From Iodidimonas sp. SYSU 1G8 (GTDB lineage Bacteria > Pseudomonadota > Alphaproteobacteria > SMXS01), in NCBI RefSeq assembly GCF_039655775.1, contig NZ_JBBYXJ010000002.1, positions 1,178,001 through 1,242,000 on the forward strand: a stretch of DNA of 64,000 nucleotides. The letters are read 5' to 3'. Shown here piece after piece: positions 33,746-42,740 of this stretch. The translations under genes and the position numbers were made by a program. The notes under the pieces are model-generated. The model was not told the origin of the DNA, searched no databases, and saw only the letters and a list, made by a program, of their open reading frames with translations. Within the stretch, counting starts at the first letter, position 1. Each line of letters opens with the position of its first letter.

Positions 33746-36433
33746 ATGGCCATGAAAATCCGAGGAAAGGCTGACACCGAGCCGGCGAAGCAAAAGCTGG
33801 GCAAGTACCAGTCCATGCGAGATTTCAGCGTGACGGCTGAGCCGAGCGGCGAGTCGGCCGTGAAAGGCTCGGACCGTCTGCGTTTCGTGATCCAGAAGCA
33901 CGCGGCGACGCGTCTTCATTACGACCTTCGGCTCGAACTGGATGGCGTCTTCAAATCCTGGGCTGTGACCAAGGGACCGAGCCTGGATCCGCACGACAAG
34001 CGTCTCGCGGTCGAAGTCGAGGACCACCCGCTGGACTACGGGGATTTCGAGGGCACGATCCCGAAGGGCCAATATGGCGGCGGCACCGTCCAGCTCTGGG
34101 ATCGGGGATTCTGGGAACCGGAAGGCGATGGCTCTCCGGCACGGGCGCTGCAGAAGGGCGAACTCAAGTTCACGCTCTCCGGCAAACGTCTCGGTGGAAG
34201 CTGGGTGCTCGTGCGTCTGCGCAAGGACCGGGAGCGGAGCAAACGGAACAACTGGCTGCTGATCAAGCATCGTGACGACGCCGCGCGCGAAGGCGCCGGC
34301 GACGCCGCGCTGGTTGAGGAGAAGTCCGTCGCGTCGGGCCGTTCCATGGCGCAGATCGCCGCCGGCAAGGGCAAGGCGCCAAAGCCATTCATGCTGGACA
34401 CCGGGACCGAGATCGCGGCGGCAGATGCGGTGTGGCATTCGAAGGAGAGCCCCGGCAGCACCGGAGATCCGGCAAAGCAGGCCAGGGCGCCCAAAACGGC
34501 GAAGGCCAAGCGCACGGGGGGCAAGTCGCCCTTCTTCGTGGAGTTTCAGCTCTGCAAGACCGTCTCCCGTCCGCCCGAAGGCGACGATTGGGTGCACGAG
34601 ATCAAGTTCGACGGATACAGGATCCAGATGCACGTGTCGGACGGCAAGGCGGTGCTGAGAACGCGCAAGGGCCTGGACTGGAGCCGCAAGTTCAGTGCCA
34701 TCGCCAAGGCCGGCGCGCGCCTGCCAGACGCGATCATCGATGGCGAGATCGTCGCGCTGGATGAATATGGCGCGCCCGATTTCCCGGCCCTGCAGGCGGC
34801 CATTTCGGAAGGCAAGACGGACGACCTGGCCTATTTCATGTTCGACCTGCTGTTTCTGGACGGTGAGGACCTGCGGGACAAACCCCTGGTCGAGCGAAAG
34901 GCCGCGTTGGAAAAAATGCTGGCCGCACAGAAAGCCGAGCCTCGCCTGAAATATGTGGAGCATCTGGAGACCACCGGCGACGCGGTGCTGCGGTCGGCCT
35001 GCAAGCTCGATCTGGAGGGCATCGTCTCCAAGCGCGCCGACGCGCCTTATCGATCGGGCCGGACCGACACCTGGACAAAGGCGAAGTGCCGGGGCGGCCA
35101 GGAGGTCGTCATCGGCGGCTGGACCGAGACGAATGGCCGGTTCCGCTCGCTGATCGTCGGCGTCCACCGCGGCGACCACCTGGTTCATGTGGGCCGCGTC
35201 GGCACGGGCTATGGCGAGGCCAAGGTCCGCACCCTGCTGCCGCGGCTGAAAGCCGTTGAATCGGAGACCAATCCCTTTGGCGGCAAGAACAAGCCGCGCA
35301 ATGGACGCGGTATCCACTGGACCCGGCCCGAACTGGTCGCGGAAATCGCCTTCGCCGGCTGGACCGGTGACGGCAGTGTACGCCAGGCTTCGTTCAAGGG
35401 ATTGCGCGAGGACAAACCCGCCGCCGAGATCGAGGCGGAACTGCCGGCCCCGGCCGACACCGCGCCAGCCAAGCCGGCCATCGTGCGCAAGCACGGCCGG
35501 GCCGAGGTGATGGGCGTGGTGATCTCGCACCCCGAAAAGCCTTTGTGGCCCGCCGACGACAAGGGGCCGCTGACCAAGCTCGATTACGCGACGTACCTGG
35601 AAACGGTGGCGGACCGGATGCTTCCTCACATCAAGGGGAGGCCGTGCTCCATCGTGCGCGCGCCCGACGGGATCGGCGGCGAGCAGTTCTTCCAGCGGCA
35701 CGCCATGCCCGGTGCATCCGCCCTGTTCAGCATGGTCGAGGTGTCCGGCGACAAGAAGCCGTATCTTCAGATCGACCGGGTCGAGGCGCTGGCGGCCTTG
35801 GCGCAGCTTGGCGCCATCGAACTTCATCCCTGGAACTGCCAGCCGGGCGCGCCGGACGTGCCGGGCCGGCTGGTGTTCGATCTCGATCCCGCCCCCGACG
35901 TGGACTTCAAGGCCGTCGTGAAGGCTGCCCTGGAGATCAAGGAGCGGCTCGAGGCGCTGGGCCTTTCCACGTTCTGCAAGACGACGGGCGGCAAGGGACT
36001 GCATGTGGTCACACCGCTTACCAAGCCGAAGCGCGGCGGCCTGACATGGGCGGAGGCGAAGGCATTCGCGCAGGACGTGTGCCGCCAGATGGCGCGGGAC
36101 GATCCGGACCGCTACGTCGTCAACATGGCCAAGAGCAAGCGTACCGGCCGGATATTCCTCGACTATCTGCGCAATGACAGGACCGCCACCGCCGTGGCGC
36201 CGCTTTCGGCGCGCGCGCGGGACGGCGCGACCGTGTCGATGCCGATCGGGTGGAGCCAGGTGCGCGCGACGCTCGATCCCCAGCGGTTCACGATCAGGAC
36301 CGTCCCGAAACTGTTGAAAAAGAGCGATCCCTGGGAAGGATACCGGGATGCCGAGCGGCCCCTGCTCGATGCCGCGAAAAAGCTGCAGAAGGAACGCGGC
36401 GCCACGGACCGCGTTAACGGCGGATCAATATAG
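33746..36433 (+). CDS. ligD: Multifunctional NHEJ DNA ligase D (PE-LIG-POL)
   Basis: 895 residues in the order 3'-phosphoesterase (about 25-170, with [13 protein letters not shown] and its His residues), ATP-dependent ligase (about 255-570, adenylated Lys287 in EIKFDGYR) and primase-like polymerase (about 600-885, metal ligands Asp712/Asp714 in FDLDPAP). This is the Pseudomonas-type order. With Ku it repairs double-strand breaks by end joining. A Lys/Arg-rich linker separates the phosphoesterase and ligase parts. A Ku gene follows 10 bases downstream and a second Ku is convergent. Confidence 0.97.
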   Translation: MAMKIRGKADTEPAKQKLGKYQSMRDFSVTAEPSGESAVKGSDRLRFVIQKHAATRLHYDLRLELDGVFKSWAVTKGPSLDPHDKRLAVEVEDHPLDYGDFEGTIPKGQYGGGTVQLWDRGFWEPEGDGSPARALQKGELKFTLSGKRLGGSWVLVRLRKDRERSKRNNWLLIKHRDDAAREGAGDAALVEEKSVASGRSMAQIAAGKGKAPKPFMLDTGTEIAAADAVWHSKESPGSTGDPAKQARAPKTAKAKRTGGKSPFFVEFQLCKTVSRPPEGDDWVHEIKFDGYRIQMHVSDGKAVLRTRKGLDWSRKFSAIAKAGARLPDAIIDGEIVALDEYGAPDFPALQAAISEGKTDDLAYFMFDLLFLDGEDLRDKPLVERKAALEKMLAAQKAEPRLKYVEHLETTGDAVLRSACKLDLEGIVSKRADAPYRSGRTDTWTKAKCRGGQEVVIGGWTETNGRFRSLIVGVHRGDHLVHVGRVGTGYGEAKVRTLLPRLKAVESETNPFGGKNKPRNGRGIHWTRPELVAEIAFAGWTGDGSVRQASFKGLREDKPAAEIEAELPAPADTAPAKPAIVRKHGRAEVMGVVISHPEKPLWPADDKGPLTKLDYATYLETVADRMLPHIKGRPCSIVRAPDGIGGEQFFQRHAMPGASALFSMVEVSGDKKPYLQIDRVEALAALAQLGAIELHPWNCQPGAPDVPGRLVFDLDPAPDVDFKAVVKAALEIKERLEALGLSTFCKTTGGKGLHVVTPLTKPKRGGLTWAEAKAFAQDVCRQMARDDPDRYVVNMAKSKRTGRIFLDYLRNDRTATAVAPLSARARDGATVSMPIGWSQVRATLDPQRFTIRTVPKLLKKSDPWEGYRDAERPLLDAAKKLQKERGATDRVNGGSI

Positions 36434-36443
36434 GGAGCGCATC

Positions 36444-37247
36444 ATGCCACCGCGTTCATTCTGGAAGGGTTACCTCAAGCTTTCGCTGGTTACCTGTCCG
36501 GTGGCCATGACCCCGGCCGTCACCCAGGCCGAGCGGGTCAGCTTTCACACGATCAACGCCAAGACGGGCAACCGCATCCGCAGCCAGTACATCGACAGCG
36601 TCACGGGCGACGACGTGGATCCGGGTGACGAGGTGAAGGGCTTCGAAGTGGCCGACAGCAAGTACGTCATGCTGGAGGACGAGGAACTGGACGCGGTGGC
36701 GCTTGAGACGACCCACACGATCGACATCGAGAAGTTCGTCCCCAAGGACGAGATCGACAGCATCTGGCTGGAGAACGCCCATTACCTGACGCCGGACGGC
36801 GAGGTTGGGGAAGAGGCGTTCAGCGTCATCCGCGAGGCCATGGCCGAAACCGGCATGGTGGGCATCTCGCGTCTCGTACTGTACCGCCGCGAGCGTGCCG
36901 TCATGCTGGAGCCGCGGGACAGCGGCATCATCCTCTGGAGCCTGCGCCAGGCGGATGAGGTTCGTGATCCGGAGGCGTATTTCGGCGAGATCAAGGAGGG
37001 CAAGTCCCGGGCAGACGCCCTGAAACTCGCGCTTTCGGTCATCGAGGAACGCACGGTGACGTGGGACACGGCGCTACTGGGCGACCGCGTCCAGCAGGAG
37101 CTTCTCGACCTGATCGAGGCGAAACAGAAGGGTAAGAAGCCGCGCAAGCCCAAGGCCGAGAAGGCGCCCGCGGACGGCAACGTGATCAATATCATGGATG
37201 CGCTGAAGGCAAGCATCGCCAAGGAAACGAAGGCGAAGAAGCGTTAG
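36444..37247 (+). CDS. Ku DNA end-binding protein (first copy)
   Basis: 267 residues from an ATG with AGGGAG upstream. Ku-family features: SFWKGYLKLSLVTCPV at the start, the EVKGFEVADSKYVMLEDEEL segment, and VGISRLVLYRRERAVMLEPR. The ring-forming core is followed by a Lys-rich C-terminal tail (KGKKPRKPKAEK) that in other Ku proteins contacts DNA or LigD. It is in an operon with ligD (10-base gap). Its last four bases overlap the stop of the convergent second Ku. Confidence 0.96.
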   Translation: MPPRSFWKGYLKLSLVTCPVAMTPAVTQAERVSFHTINAKTGNRIRSQYIDSVTGDDVDPGDEVKGFEVADSKYVMLEDEELDAVALETTHTIDIEKFVPKDEIDSIWLENAHYLTPDGEVGEEAFSVIREAMAETGMVGISRLVLYRRERAVMLEPRDSGIILWSLRQADEVRDPEAYFGEIKEGKSRADALKLALSVIEERTVTWDTALLGDRVQQELLDLIEAKQKGKKPRKPKAEKAPADGNVINIMDALKASIAKETKAKKR

Positions 37248-38110
37248 CTGGCCTTGCGGCGGGCTGGCGCCTTCGCCGCCCGCTTCGGCGCGGGTTTCGC
37301 CTTCGCGGCCGGCTTGGCCGGTTTCGGATTGGGGGCAGCCTTGCCGGCGCTCTCGCGCAGGGCATCAAGCAAGCTGACGACGTTGCCTTTCTTCGGCGGC
37401 GCCGGCGCCTTGATCTTGCGGCCCGCCTGCTTGGCCTTGATCAGATCGGCCAGCGCGGTCTCGTAGCGGTCCTCGAACTCCTCGATGTGGAAGCTGCCCT
37501 TCTTGGTGTCGATGATGTGTTCGGCCAGTTCCAGCATTTCGCCGGTCACCTTGCTGGCGGGCACGGTCTCGAACACCTCGGCGGCGGGGCGTACCTCGTA
37601 GTCGAAGCGCATCAGCCTGACGAGGATACCGTCATGCTCGGGCCTGATCATCAATACGCGGTCGCGTCGGAACAGCACGGTCCGTGCGATGCCCACGACC
37701 TTTCTGGCCCGCATGGCGTCGCGTATCAGGGCAAAAGCCTCCTGCGCGGGCTTTCCAGAGGGGGCCAGGTAGTACGGGTTGCCCATGTAGGTATCGTCGA
37801 GCTCATGGCAATCGACGAAGGCCTCGATGTCGATGGTCTTGGTGCTTTCGGGAACCGCCGCGTCAATCTCTTCCTGGGTCAGGATGAGATATTCGTCCTT
37901 GTCGATTTCGTAGCCCTTGACCTGCTCATCCCGCTCGACGGGCTTTCCTGTCGCTTCGTCCACATATTCCCGTTTCACCCGATGGCCGGTCGCCCGGTTG
38001 AGGGTGTGGAGGGAGATGCGATCGGATTTGGAGGAGGCCGTGTACAACGCGACCGGGCAGGTCAGCAGACCGAGCTTCAGGAACCCCTTCCATTGCGCAC
38101 GTATCGCCAT
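37244..38110 (-). CDS. Ku DNA end-binding protein (second copy)
   Basis: 288 residues from the ATG at 38110, picked because GGAG sits about ten bases upstream; an ATG nine bases earlier is too close to it. The same Ku core is seen (AQWKGFLKLGLLTCPVALY, EQVKGYEIDKDEYLILTQEEI, VGIARTVLFRRDRVLMIRP), with a longer, strongly basic Ala/Lys/Pro tail of about 45 residues. It clearly differs from the first Ku along its whole length, so the duplication is old. Some alphaproteobacteria use Ku pairs as heterodimers; that is only a possibility here. Confidence 0.96.
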   Translation of the reverse strand: MAIRAQWKGFLKLGLLTCPVALYTASSKSDRISLHTLNRATGHRVKREYVDEATGKPVERDEQVKGYEIDKDEYLILTQEEIDAAVPESTKTIDIEAFVDCHELDDTYMGNPYYLAPSGKPAQEAFALIRDAMRARKVVGIARTVLFRRDRVLMIRPEHDGILVRLMRFDYEVRPAAEVFETVPASKVTGEMLELAEHIIDTKKGSFHIEEFEDRYETALADLIKAKQAGRKIKAPAPPKKGNVVSLLDALRESAGKAAPNPKPAKPAAKAKPAPKRAAKAPARRKAS

Positions 38111-38392
38111 GATTTCCATTCTCCGGACACCGTCGATAACGGACGGCCAAGGCGGCGGTTCCATTCGGCGGCCTGCTCTCCCCCATGCCCAGCGAACAAG
38201 GTAGCCGGATACGCCGATCCGACCGGACGCAACAGTGGTGTCAGATTACCGGAGTTATGTTCTGACGATCGATGCGGTACGCGCCAACTCCCGCCTATGA
38301 TAAGCTGACCTTAGGAAGCGAGGGGACGCGGACTGGCCATTCACCTCTATATCGACCTGATCGGGGTCGTCATTGCTTTCTTCGCCGCGTTC

Positions 38393-39535
38393 GTGGTGGC
38401 GGACGCGCTGGCGCGTCGGTTCGATCTCCTTCAAGGTCGACCGTGGCATCAGGCCGTGTTGTATTCGGCCATGCTGATCCTGGCGCTGATGACCGGCGTC
38501 GAAGCCGCAACAGGCGTGTTCATCGATGCGCGCGGCGCCGTCATCGCGGTGGCGACCGTGTTTGGCGGGACGGTGTGGGTGGGTTTGGCGACCAGCCTGG
38601 CCGGCGCCGCCGCGCGCCTGCTGATGGGCGGCGAGGGGGCTTTGGCCGGCGCGGCCGGCATGTTGCTGGACTGGGCCGCCTGCTACGGGGTGGTTGCGGC
38701 ATTCGCGCGGTGGCGGCCGGTGCAGCGGGGCGATTGGGGCCAGCTTGGGGTGGTCGCCCTTGTCGTCGGCATGATCGAGGCGCTCTCTCTGTTCTTCGTC
38801 GGAGGCGCGAGCGGCTTCGAGGTGACCCGGGAAGTCGATGTCGGCATATTCGGCGTACAGGTCGTCTCCACCTTCCTCCTCGGGGCGTTGATGTCCCTGT
38901 ATCTGACGCGTGAGGCCGCGCTGCGCGCCGCGCTAGATGGCCGCAACCGGTTGAGCGGCGTGCTGAAGCAGGCGGTTCGGGCCCTGGGCGAAGTGGTCAT
39001 GCAAAGGGACATGCCCACGGCCGAGCACCAGCAGAGGGTGGCCCACCTCGCGGTGGCGATCGGCCGTGACCTGGGCCTGGAGCCGGCTCAAGTCGAAGGA
39101 CTGGAACTGGCAAGCCTGGTCCATGATATCGGGCAGATCCAGGTGCCCGGAGAAATCATCTCCCGTCCGGGACCGCTCAGCAGCGCGGAGTTCGATCTGG
39201 TGCGCATGCATCCGGAGACCGGCTACGAGATCCTCAAGACCATCGATTTTCCGTGGCCCGTCGCCGAGATCGTCCTGCAGCATCATGAAAATGTCGACGG
39301 CAGCGGTTATCCCGGGGGGCTGGCCGGCGAGGAGATCCGTATCGAGGCCCGAATCCTGAGGGTCGCCGATGTCATGGATGCGCTGACGTCGTTCAGACCC
39401 TTTCGGGCGCCGCTTTCCGTCGGACCGGCGCTGGAGGAACTGCGCGCGATGGCGGGCACCAGCCTCGATCCGCGGATCGTCGACACCTGCATCGGCCTCT
39501 TCACGCGGGGTAGCTACGCGTTTCCACGTCCGTAG
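38393..39535 (+). CDS. Membrane HD-GYP protein with 5TMR-LYT-like sensor
   Basis: 380 residues from a GTG at 38393. The frame is open back to 38315, and a CTG at 38333 behind GAGGGG would add one hydrophobic segment (LYIDLIGVVIAFFAAFVVAD), so the true start may be earlier. About residues 20-170 are hydrophobic with GVFIDARGAVIAVATVFGG and ARLLMGGEGALAG, the pattern of LytS/YhcK-type five-helix sensors. The HD-GYP domain (about 190-370) has His244-Asp245 and GYP at 305-307, so it should degrade cyclic di-GMP. Its end overlaps the convergent HD-GYP gene by 35 bases. Confidence 0.9.
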   Translation: MVADALARRFDLLQGRPWHQAVLYSAMLILALMTGVEAATGVFIDARGAVIAVATVFGGTVWVGLATSLAGAAARLLMGGEGALAGAAGMLLDWAACYGVVAAFARWRPVQRGDWGQLGVVALVVGMIEALSLFFVGGASGFEVTREVDVGIFGVQVVSTFLLGALMSLYLTREAALRAALDGRNRLSGVLKQAVRALGEVVMQRDMPTAEHQQRVAHLAVAIGRDLGLEPAQVEGLELASLVHDIGQIQVPGEIISRPGPLSSAEFDLVRMHPETGYEILKTIDFPWPVAEIVLQHHENVDGSGYPGGLAGEEIRIEARILRVADVMDALTSFRPFRAPLSVGPALEELRAMAGTSLDPRIVDTCIGLFTRGSYAFPRP

Positions 39536-41087
39536 CGCCGGCGGCAAGCGGGGCGGCCGAGGTGTCACCGAACACGTCGATGGCCGCGGCGACCACGTCG
39601 GGGTCCAGTTTGGCGCCGGCCTGCCGCCGAATCTCGGCCAAAGCCGCTTCCATGCCCAGGGCCTGGCGGTAGGGACGATCGGTCGACATGGATTCGACGA
39701 TGTCGGCGACGGCCAGAATCTTTCCTTCCAGCAACAACTGATCGCCCTTCAGGCCGAGCGGATAACCGGACCCATCCATCCGTTCGTGATGTTGGGAGGC
39801 AATCTCCGCAAGCGGCCACGGCCAGTCGATTTTCCCCAGAATGTCCAGGGTCGCCTTCGCATGACGGCGGATGATCTGCAATTCAACCGGCTTCAACCGG
39901 CCCGGTCGCGTCAGCAATTCGACGGGCACCTGTATCTTGCCGATGTCGTGCACCATGGCGGCGAGCCGCAGCACCCGCCGTCGCTGCGGCGCCAGATCCA
40001 TCCGGACGGCGATCCGGTCGGCCATGTCAGCGACACGCCGCTGATGATCGGCCGTATACGGATCACGTCCGCTCAGCGCCTCGGACAGGGTTTCGACCGC
40101 CTGCTCCAGGGCCCGTTCGATCCGCTCCGCCGCTGCCTCGTTCTTGGCAACCTGATCGGCATAGGCACGCTTCGCCTTGAGGCCACCCAACGCGGTCATA
40201 TGCGCCGCGGCAAATTGCTGGAACAGGTCGATCTCGCCCGAGGTGAAGGCATTGGGATGCTTCGATCCAACCGTAAAGGCACCAATCGCGCGCCCGTCCT
40301 CCATGAGCGGCATGGACAGCAGCGACCGGATGCCATGCTGCAGCGCATGGTCTCGCCATGGGCCGTAACCAGTGTCGGCAAGCACATCGTTGGTAATCTG
40401 AAACCGGCCTCTTCTGATGGCCGTGCCTGCCGGACCCCGGCCCATGGGAACATCAGCCCATGACAGTTCCAGTCCCTCCACATAGGCGCGAGAGGCGCCG
40501 GCGGCCGCCGCCACCCGCACCGACATGTCCTCCTGGTCCGCCCAACCGATCCAGCAAAGCGCGTAGCCGCCGGCCGACACCACGCCCTCGCAGGTCACCC
40601 GGTCGAGATCCTCGAGCGTATCGGCGCGCGCGCGTTCCTTGGTCGCTTCGTACACGGCGGTGAGGGCGAGGTTGAGACGGTCCGCCTCATCGTCTTCGCT
40701 CAATCTTTTCAAGGTGTGGTGAAGGCTCGTCACGACGGTCGGGCCTCGCCCGAGATGGAGGACTTCGCTGCTGGTAACATCGACGGGAAGCAAGACCCCG
40801 TCCGCTCGCGCGATGTGGCGCCGGAAGGCGAAACCGGCATTTTCATCCGCCGCCGCGAAAACCGCGGCGGCTGCTTCACGCTGGGTCAGGGGATGAAGAT
40901 CGGCCTGGGGCATACCGATCAGCTGGTGCAGATCGATGCCCGTCATATCCTCGGCCTTGCGGTTGGCGTCGACGATGATGCCGGTTTCGGCATCCGTCAG
41001 CAGAAGCGCTTCGCCCACATGATCCCAGACGGCGCCGAGCAGCTCCATGCCATCGGCAAATCGCGTCGGCGTGCTTCTACGAATCAT
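39501..41087 (-). CDS. PAS-GAF-HD-GYP protein
   Basis: 528 residues. A PAS domain (about 15-125) is followed by a GAF domain (about 140-300, with VPMGRGPAGTAIRRG) and an HD-GYP domain (about 330-515) with His380-Asp381 (MVHDIGKIQ) and GYP at 441-443. It is soluble. It should hydrolyse cyclic di-GMP in response to small ligands or redox state. It converges on the membrane HD-GYP gene; the last 35 bases are shared on opposite strands, so read-through would give antisense RNA to either gene. Confidence 0.93.
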   Translation of the reverse strand: MIRRSTPTRFADGMELLGAVWDHVGEALLLTDAETGIIVDANRKAEDMTGIDLHQLIGMPQADLHPLTQREAAAAVFAAADENAGFAFRRHIARADGVLLPVDVTSSEVLHLGRGPTVVTSLHHTLKRLSEDDEADRLNLALTAVYEATKERARADTLEDLDRVTCEGVVSAGGYALCWIGWADQEDMSVRVAAAAGASRAYVEGLELSWADVPMGRGPAGTAIRRGRFQITNDVLADTGYGPWRDHALQHGIRSLLSMPLMEDGRAIGAFTVGSKHPNAFTSGEIDLFQQFAAAHMTALGGLKAKRAYADQVAKNEAAAERIERALEQAVETLSEALSGRDPYTADHQRRVADMADRIAVRMDLAPQRRRVLRLAAMVHDIGKIQVPVELLTRPGRLKPVELQIIRRHAKATLDILGKIDWPWPLAEIASQHHERMDGSGYPLGLKGDQLLLEGKILAVADIVESMSTDRPYRQALGMEAALAEIRRQAGAKLDPDVVAAAIDVFGDTSAAPLAAGATDVETRSYPA

Positions 41088-41213
41088 CGGTCGGGCGCCC
41101 TCACCTGCAGCGGAACATGACGCGCCTGGAATATGGCGCGTGCGTTAAGGGTCCCGCCGCGTCACCTATCCTAGCCGATCGATCCACGTGTTGCAGACCA
41201 CATTTCCGCGAGG

Positions 41214-41642
41214 TCAGTGAAGAACCCGGAACCCGCTCTGGGGCGAGGGAGTTGCCGCCGCATGGGCCCGTACCCTTGGGATCAGCAGGCATAATTCGGC
41301 ATAAAGCCTGTCCCAGAACGCGAAGGGAAGGGCAATGCTCCGGCCTGCCTCGGTCTGGCGGACCAGGATGATATGGTCGATGTCCTGAAGAAGACTGAGT
41401 TCGGCGGCCCACAGGCCATCGACCTGTTCGGAGCCAAGGGCATCCGGCAGAGCGAGGCGGGCCGCCATGATGTAGCCGGCGAGCATCTCCGCGCCATAGG
41501 CGTCGAGAACGGCGGATTGCGGCGCCGGCAGGTCCGGTCGTTCCAGGACGACGACAAGGCCGCTCCAGCTATCGTCGATGCTGACCCGGATTCTGACGCC
41601 CGTCGTGTCGCTCAGTTCGCGAATACGGGAATGCGATAACAT
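41214..41642 (-). CDS. Unrecognised protein downstream of flagellin
   Basis: 142 residues, GGAG upstream of the ATG. The middle is rich in Leu/Ala/Asp (LDAYGAEMLAGYIMAARLALPDALG, then LWAAELSLLQDIDHIILVRQTEAG). The fold looks mixed alpha/beta, with no signal peptide, membrane segment or Cys motif. It lies just after the flagellin terminator on the same strand, which suggests a flagellar link such as assembly or regulation, but I do not recognise FlaF, FliS or another known family in it. Confidence 0.6.
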   Translation of the reverse strand: MLSHSRIRELSDTTGVRIRVSIDDSWSGLVVVLERPDLPAPQSAVLDAYGAEMLAGYIMAARLALPDALGSEQVDGLWAAELSLLQDIDHIILVRQTEAGRSIALPFAFWDRLYAELCLLIPRVRAHAAATPSPQSGFRVLH

Positions 41643-41684
41643 GCCCGGTGCTCCTTTGGGGCGCGGCCTTCTGGCGCGGGGCGG

Positions 41685-41716
41685 AAAAAACCGGGACGGG
41701 CGTGGCCCGCCCCGGT
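41685..41716 (-). terminator. Rho-independent terminator of the flagellin gene
   Basis: Read on the minus strand, CCGGGGCGGGC and GCCCGTCCCGG form an 11-base stem (one wobble) with a CAC loop, followed by TTTTTT at 41690-41685. It lies 52 bases after the flagellin stop. This is the strongest terminator in the window and fits a highly expressed single-gene transcript. Confidence 0.9.
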
Positions 41717-41767
41717 CCTTCCGGCATGGTTCCCTCCGAGGGGGGGGAGAAGGGAACCCTGTCGCTC

Positions 41768-42589
41768 TTAACGGAAGAGCGACATGATGCTCTGCGGCGC
41801 CTGGTTGGCGATGGACAGAGCCTGCACGCCCAGCTGCTGCTTGACCTGCAGGGCTTGCAGTTTCGCCGACTCCTTGGCCAGGTCGGCATCGACGAGGTTG
41901 CCGATGCCGCCTTCGATCACGTCGGACAGCTTGCTCACGAAGGAGGCCTGTCCGTCGATCTTGCGCGACGCCGAGCCCAGCGTGCTGAGGCTGTTCTTGA
42001 CGTCACTGGCGACCGTGTCCAGCGTGCCGATCATGGTCTTGGCGGTGGCCGCGTCCGTGAACGTCGCGCCGATGGCGGTGATCACCGAGGCATTGAAGTC
42101 CTGGTTGGCTACGTCCAGCGTCGCGCCGGCCGTATCCAGGGACTGCAGCGCCTTGACTTCGCCGCCGCCGGCCTTCAGCAGATTGGTGCCGTTGAACTCC
42201 GAGGAGTCCACGATGGTCTGGATCTGCGCCTTGAGAGCGTCGAAGTCCTTGCCCATCGCGTCACGGCTGGCCGTATCCACGCCTTCGTCGGCGGCTTCGT
42301 AGGCCTTGGCCTTCATCTGGTTGACGAGGTCCGAGATCTGTTCCGCACCGGCAACAGCCACGTCGGTCGCGCTCTTGGCGCGGCTCAGCGAGGAGCCGAC
42401 CGACTTCAGGCCGCCCAGGTCGCCGCGAAGCGTCTGGGCGATGGTGAACGATGCCGAGTCATCCTTGGTCGAGGCCACGTTCAGACCGGTATTGATCCGG
42501 CTCTGGACGGTGGACATGCCGCGGTTGGTGTCGGCGAGGCTCTGGAGGGCAGCCATCGCACCGGTGTTGGTATTTACAGAAAAGCCCAT
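41768..42589 (-). CDS. fliC: Flagellin
   Basis: 273 residues, a short alphaproteobacterial-type filament protein. The conserved N-terminal helix region (SVNTNTGAMAALQSLADTN, GLNVASTKDDSASFTIAQTLRGDL) and C-terminal region (ASRKIDGQASFVSKLSDVIEGGIGNLVDADLAKESAKLQALQVKQQLGVQALSIANQ, shown here only as landmarks) flank a small variable centre of about 60 residues. It is exported through the flagellar secretion system. The gene has an upstream TCCTATAAAAT element about 90 bases ahead, leaving room for a leader on which FlbT-type control acts in related bacteria, and a strong terminator behind. Confidence 0.96.
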   Translation of the reverse strand: MGFSVNTNTGAMAALQSLADTNRGMSTVQSRINTGLNVASTKDDSASFTIAQTLRGDLGGLKSVGSSLSRAKSATDVAVAGAEQISDLVNQMKAKAYEAADEGVDTASRDAMGKDFDALKAQIQTIVDSSEFNGTNLLKAGGGEVKALQSLDTAGATLDVANQDFNASVITAIGATFTDAATAKTMIGTLDTVASDVKNSLSTLGSASRKIDGQASFVSKLSDVIEGGIGNLVDADLAKESAKLQALQVKQQLGVQALSIANQAPQSIMSLFR

Positions 42590-42681
42590 AGTCGTTTCCT
42601 TTCTAGGATAAGGGGTCGCATTCTCGCGCCCTGGGCCAGAAGCGCTGGCCCTCGACGCCCGATGATTATCGGATCGTAATT

Positions 42682-42692
42682 ATTTTATAGGA
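42682..42692 (-). promoter_or_regulatory. TCCTATAAT-type element ahead of flagellin
   Basis: Minus strand reads TTTTTCCTATAAAATAATT, a one-base-longer variant of the element found before the other flagellar units. It starts about 93 bases before the flagellin ATG, so the transcript leader would be about 80 bases if it acts as a -10 region. No matching -35 block is evident. Confidence 0.6.
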
Positions 42693-42719
42693 AAAATTGA
42701 GGCGCCACCCAAACGGTCC

Positions 42720-42734
42720 GGCGAGTTTTTCGCC
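42720..42734. promoter_or_regulatory. Inverted repeat GGCGA-N5-TCGCC
   Basis: GGCGA-GTTTT-TCGCC lies 7 bases beyond the flgH stop and 28 bases upstream of the flagellin element. On the minus strand it reads GGCGAAAAACTCGCC, similar in form to the GGCA-N5-TGCC repeats at 45588 and 55921. It could be a flagellar activator site or simply a short hairpin after flgH. Confidence 0.35.
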
Positions 42735-42740
42735 ATGGCA

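Noticed and set aside
32546-36004. An 1152-codon open frame on the minus strand opposite ligD
   Set aside because: It lies fully antisense to a clearly identified LigD with three catalytic domains. Long antisense frames are expected in GC-rich genes, and its composition (Arg/Gly/His-rich) is not protein-like.
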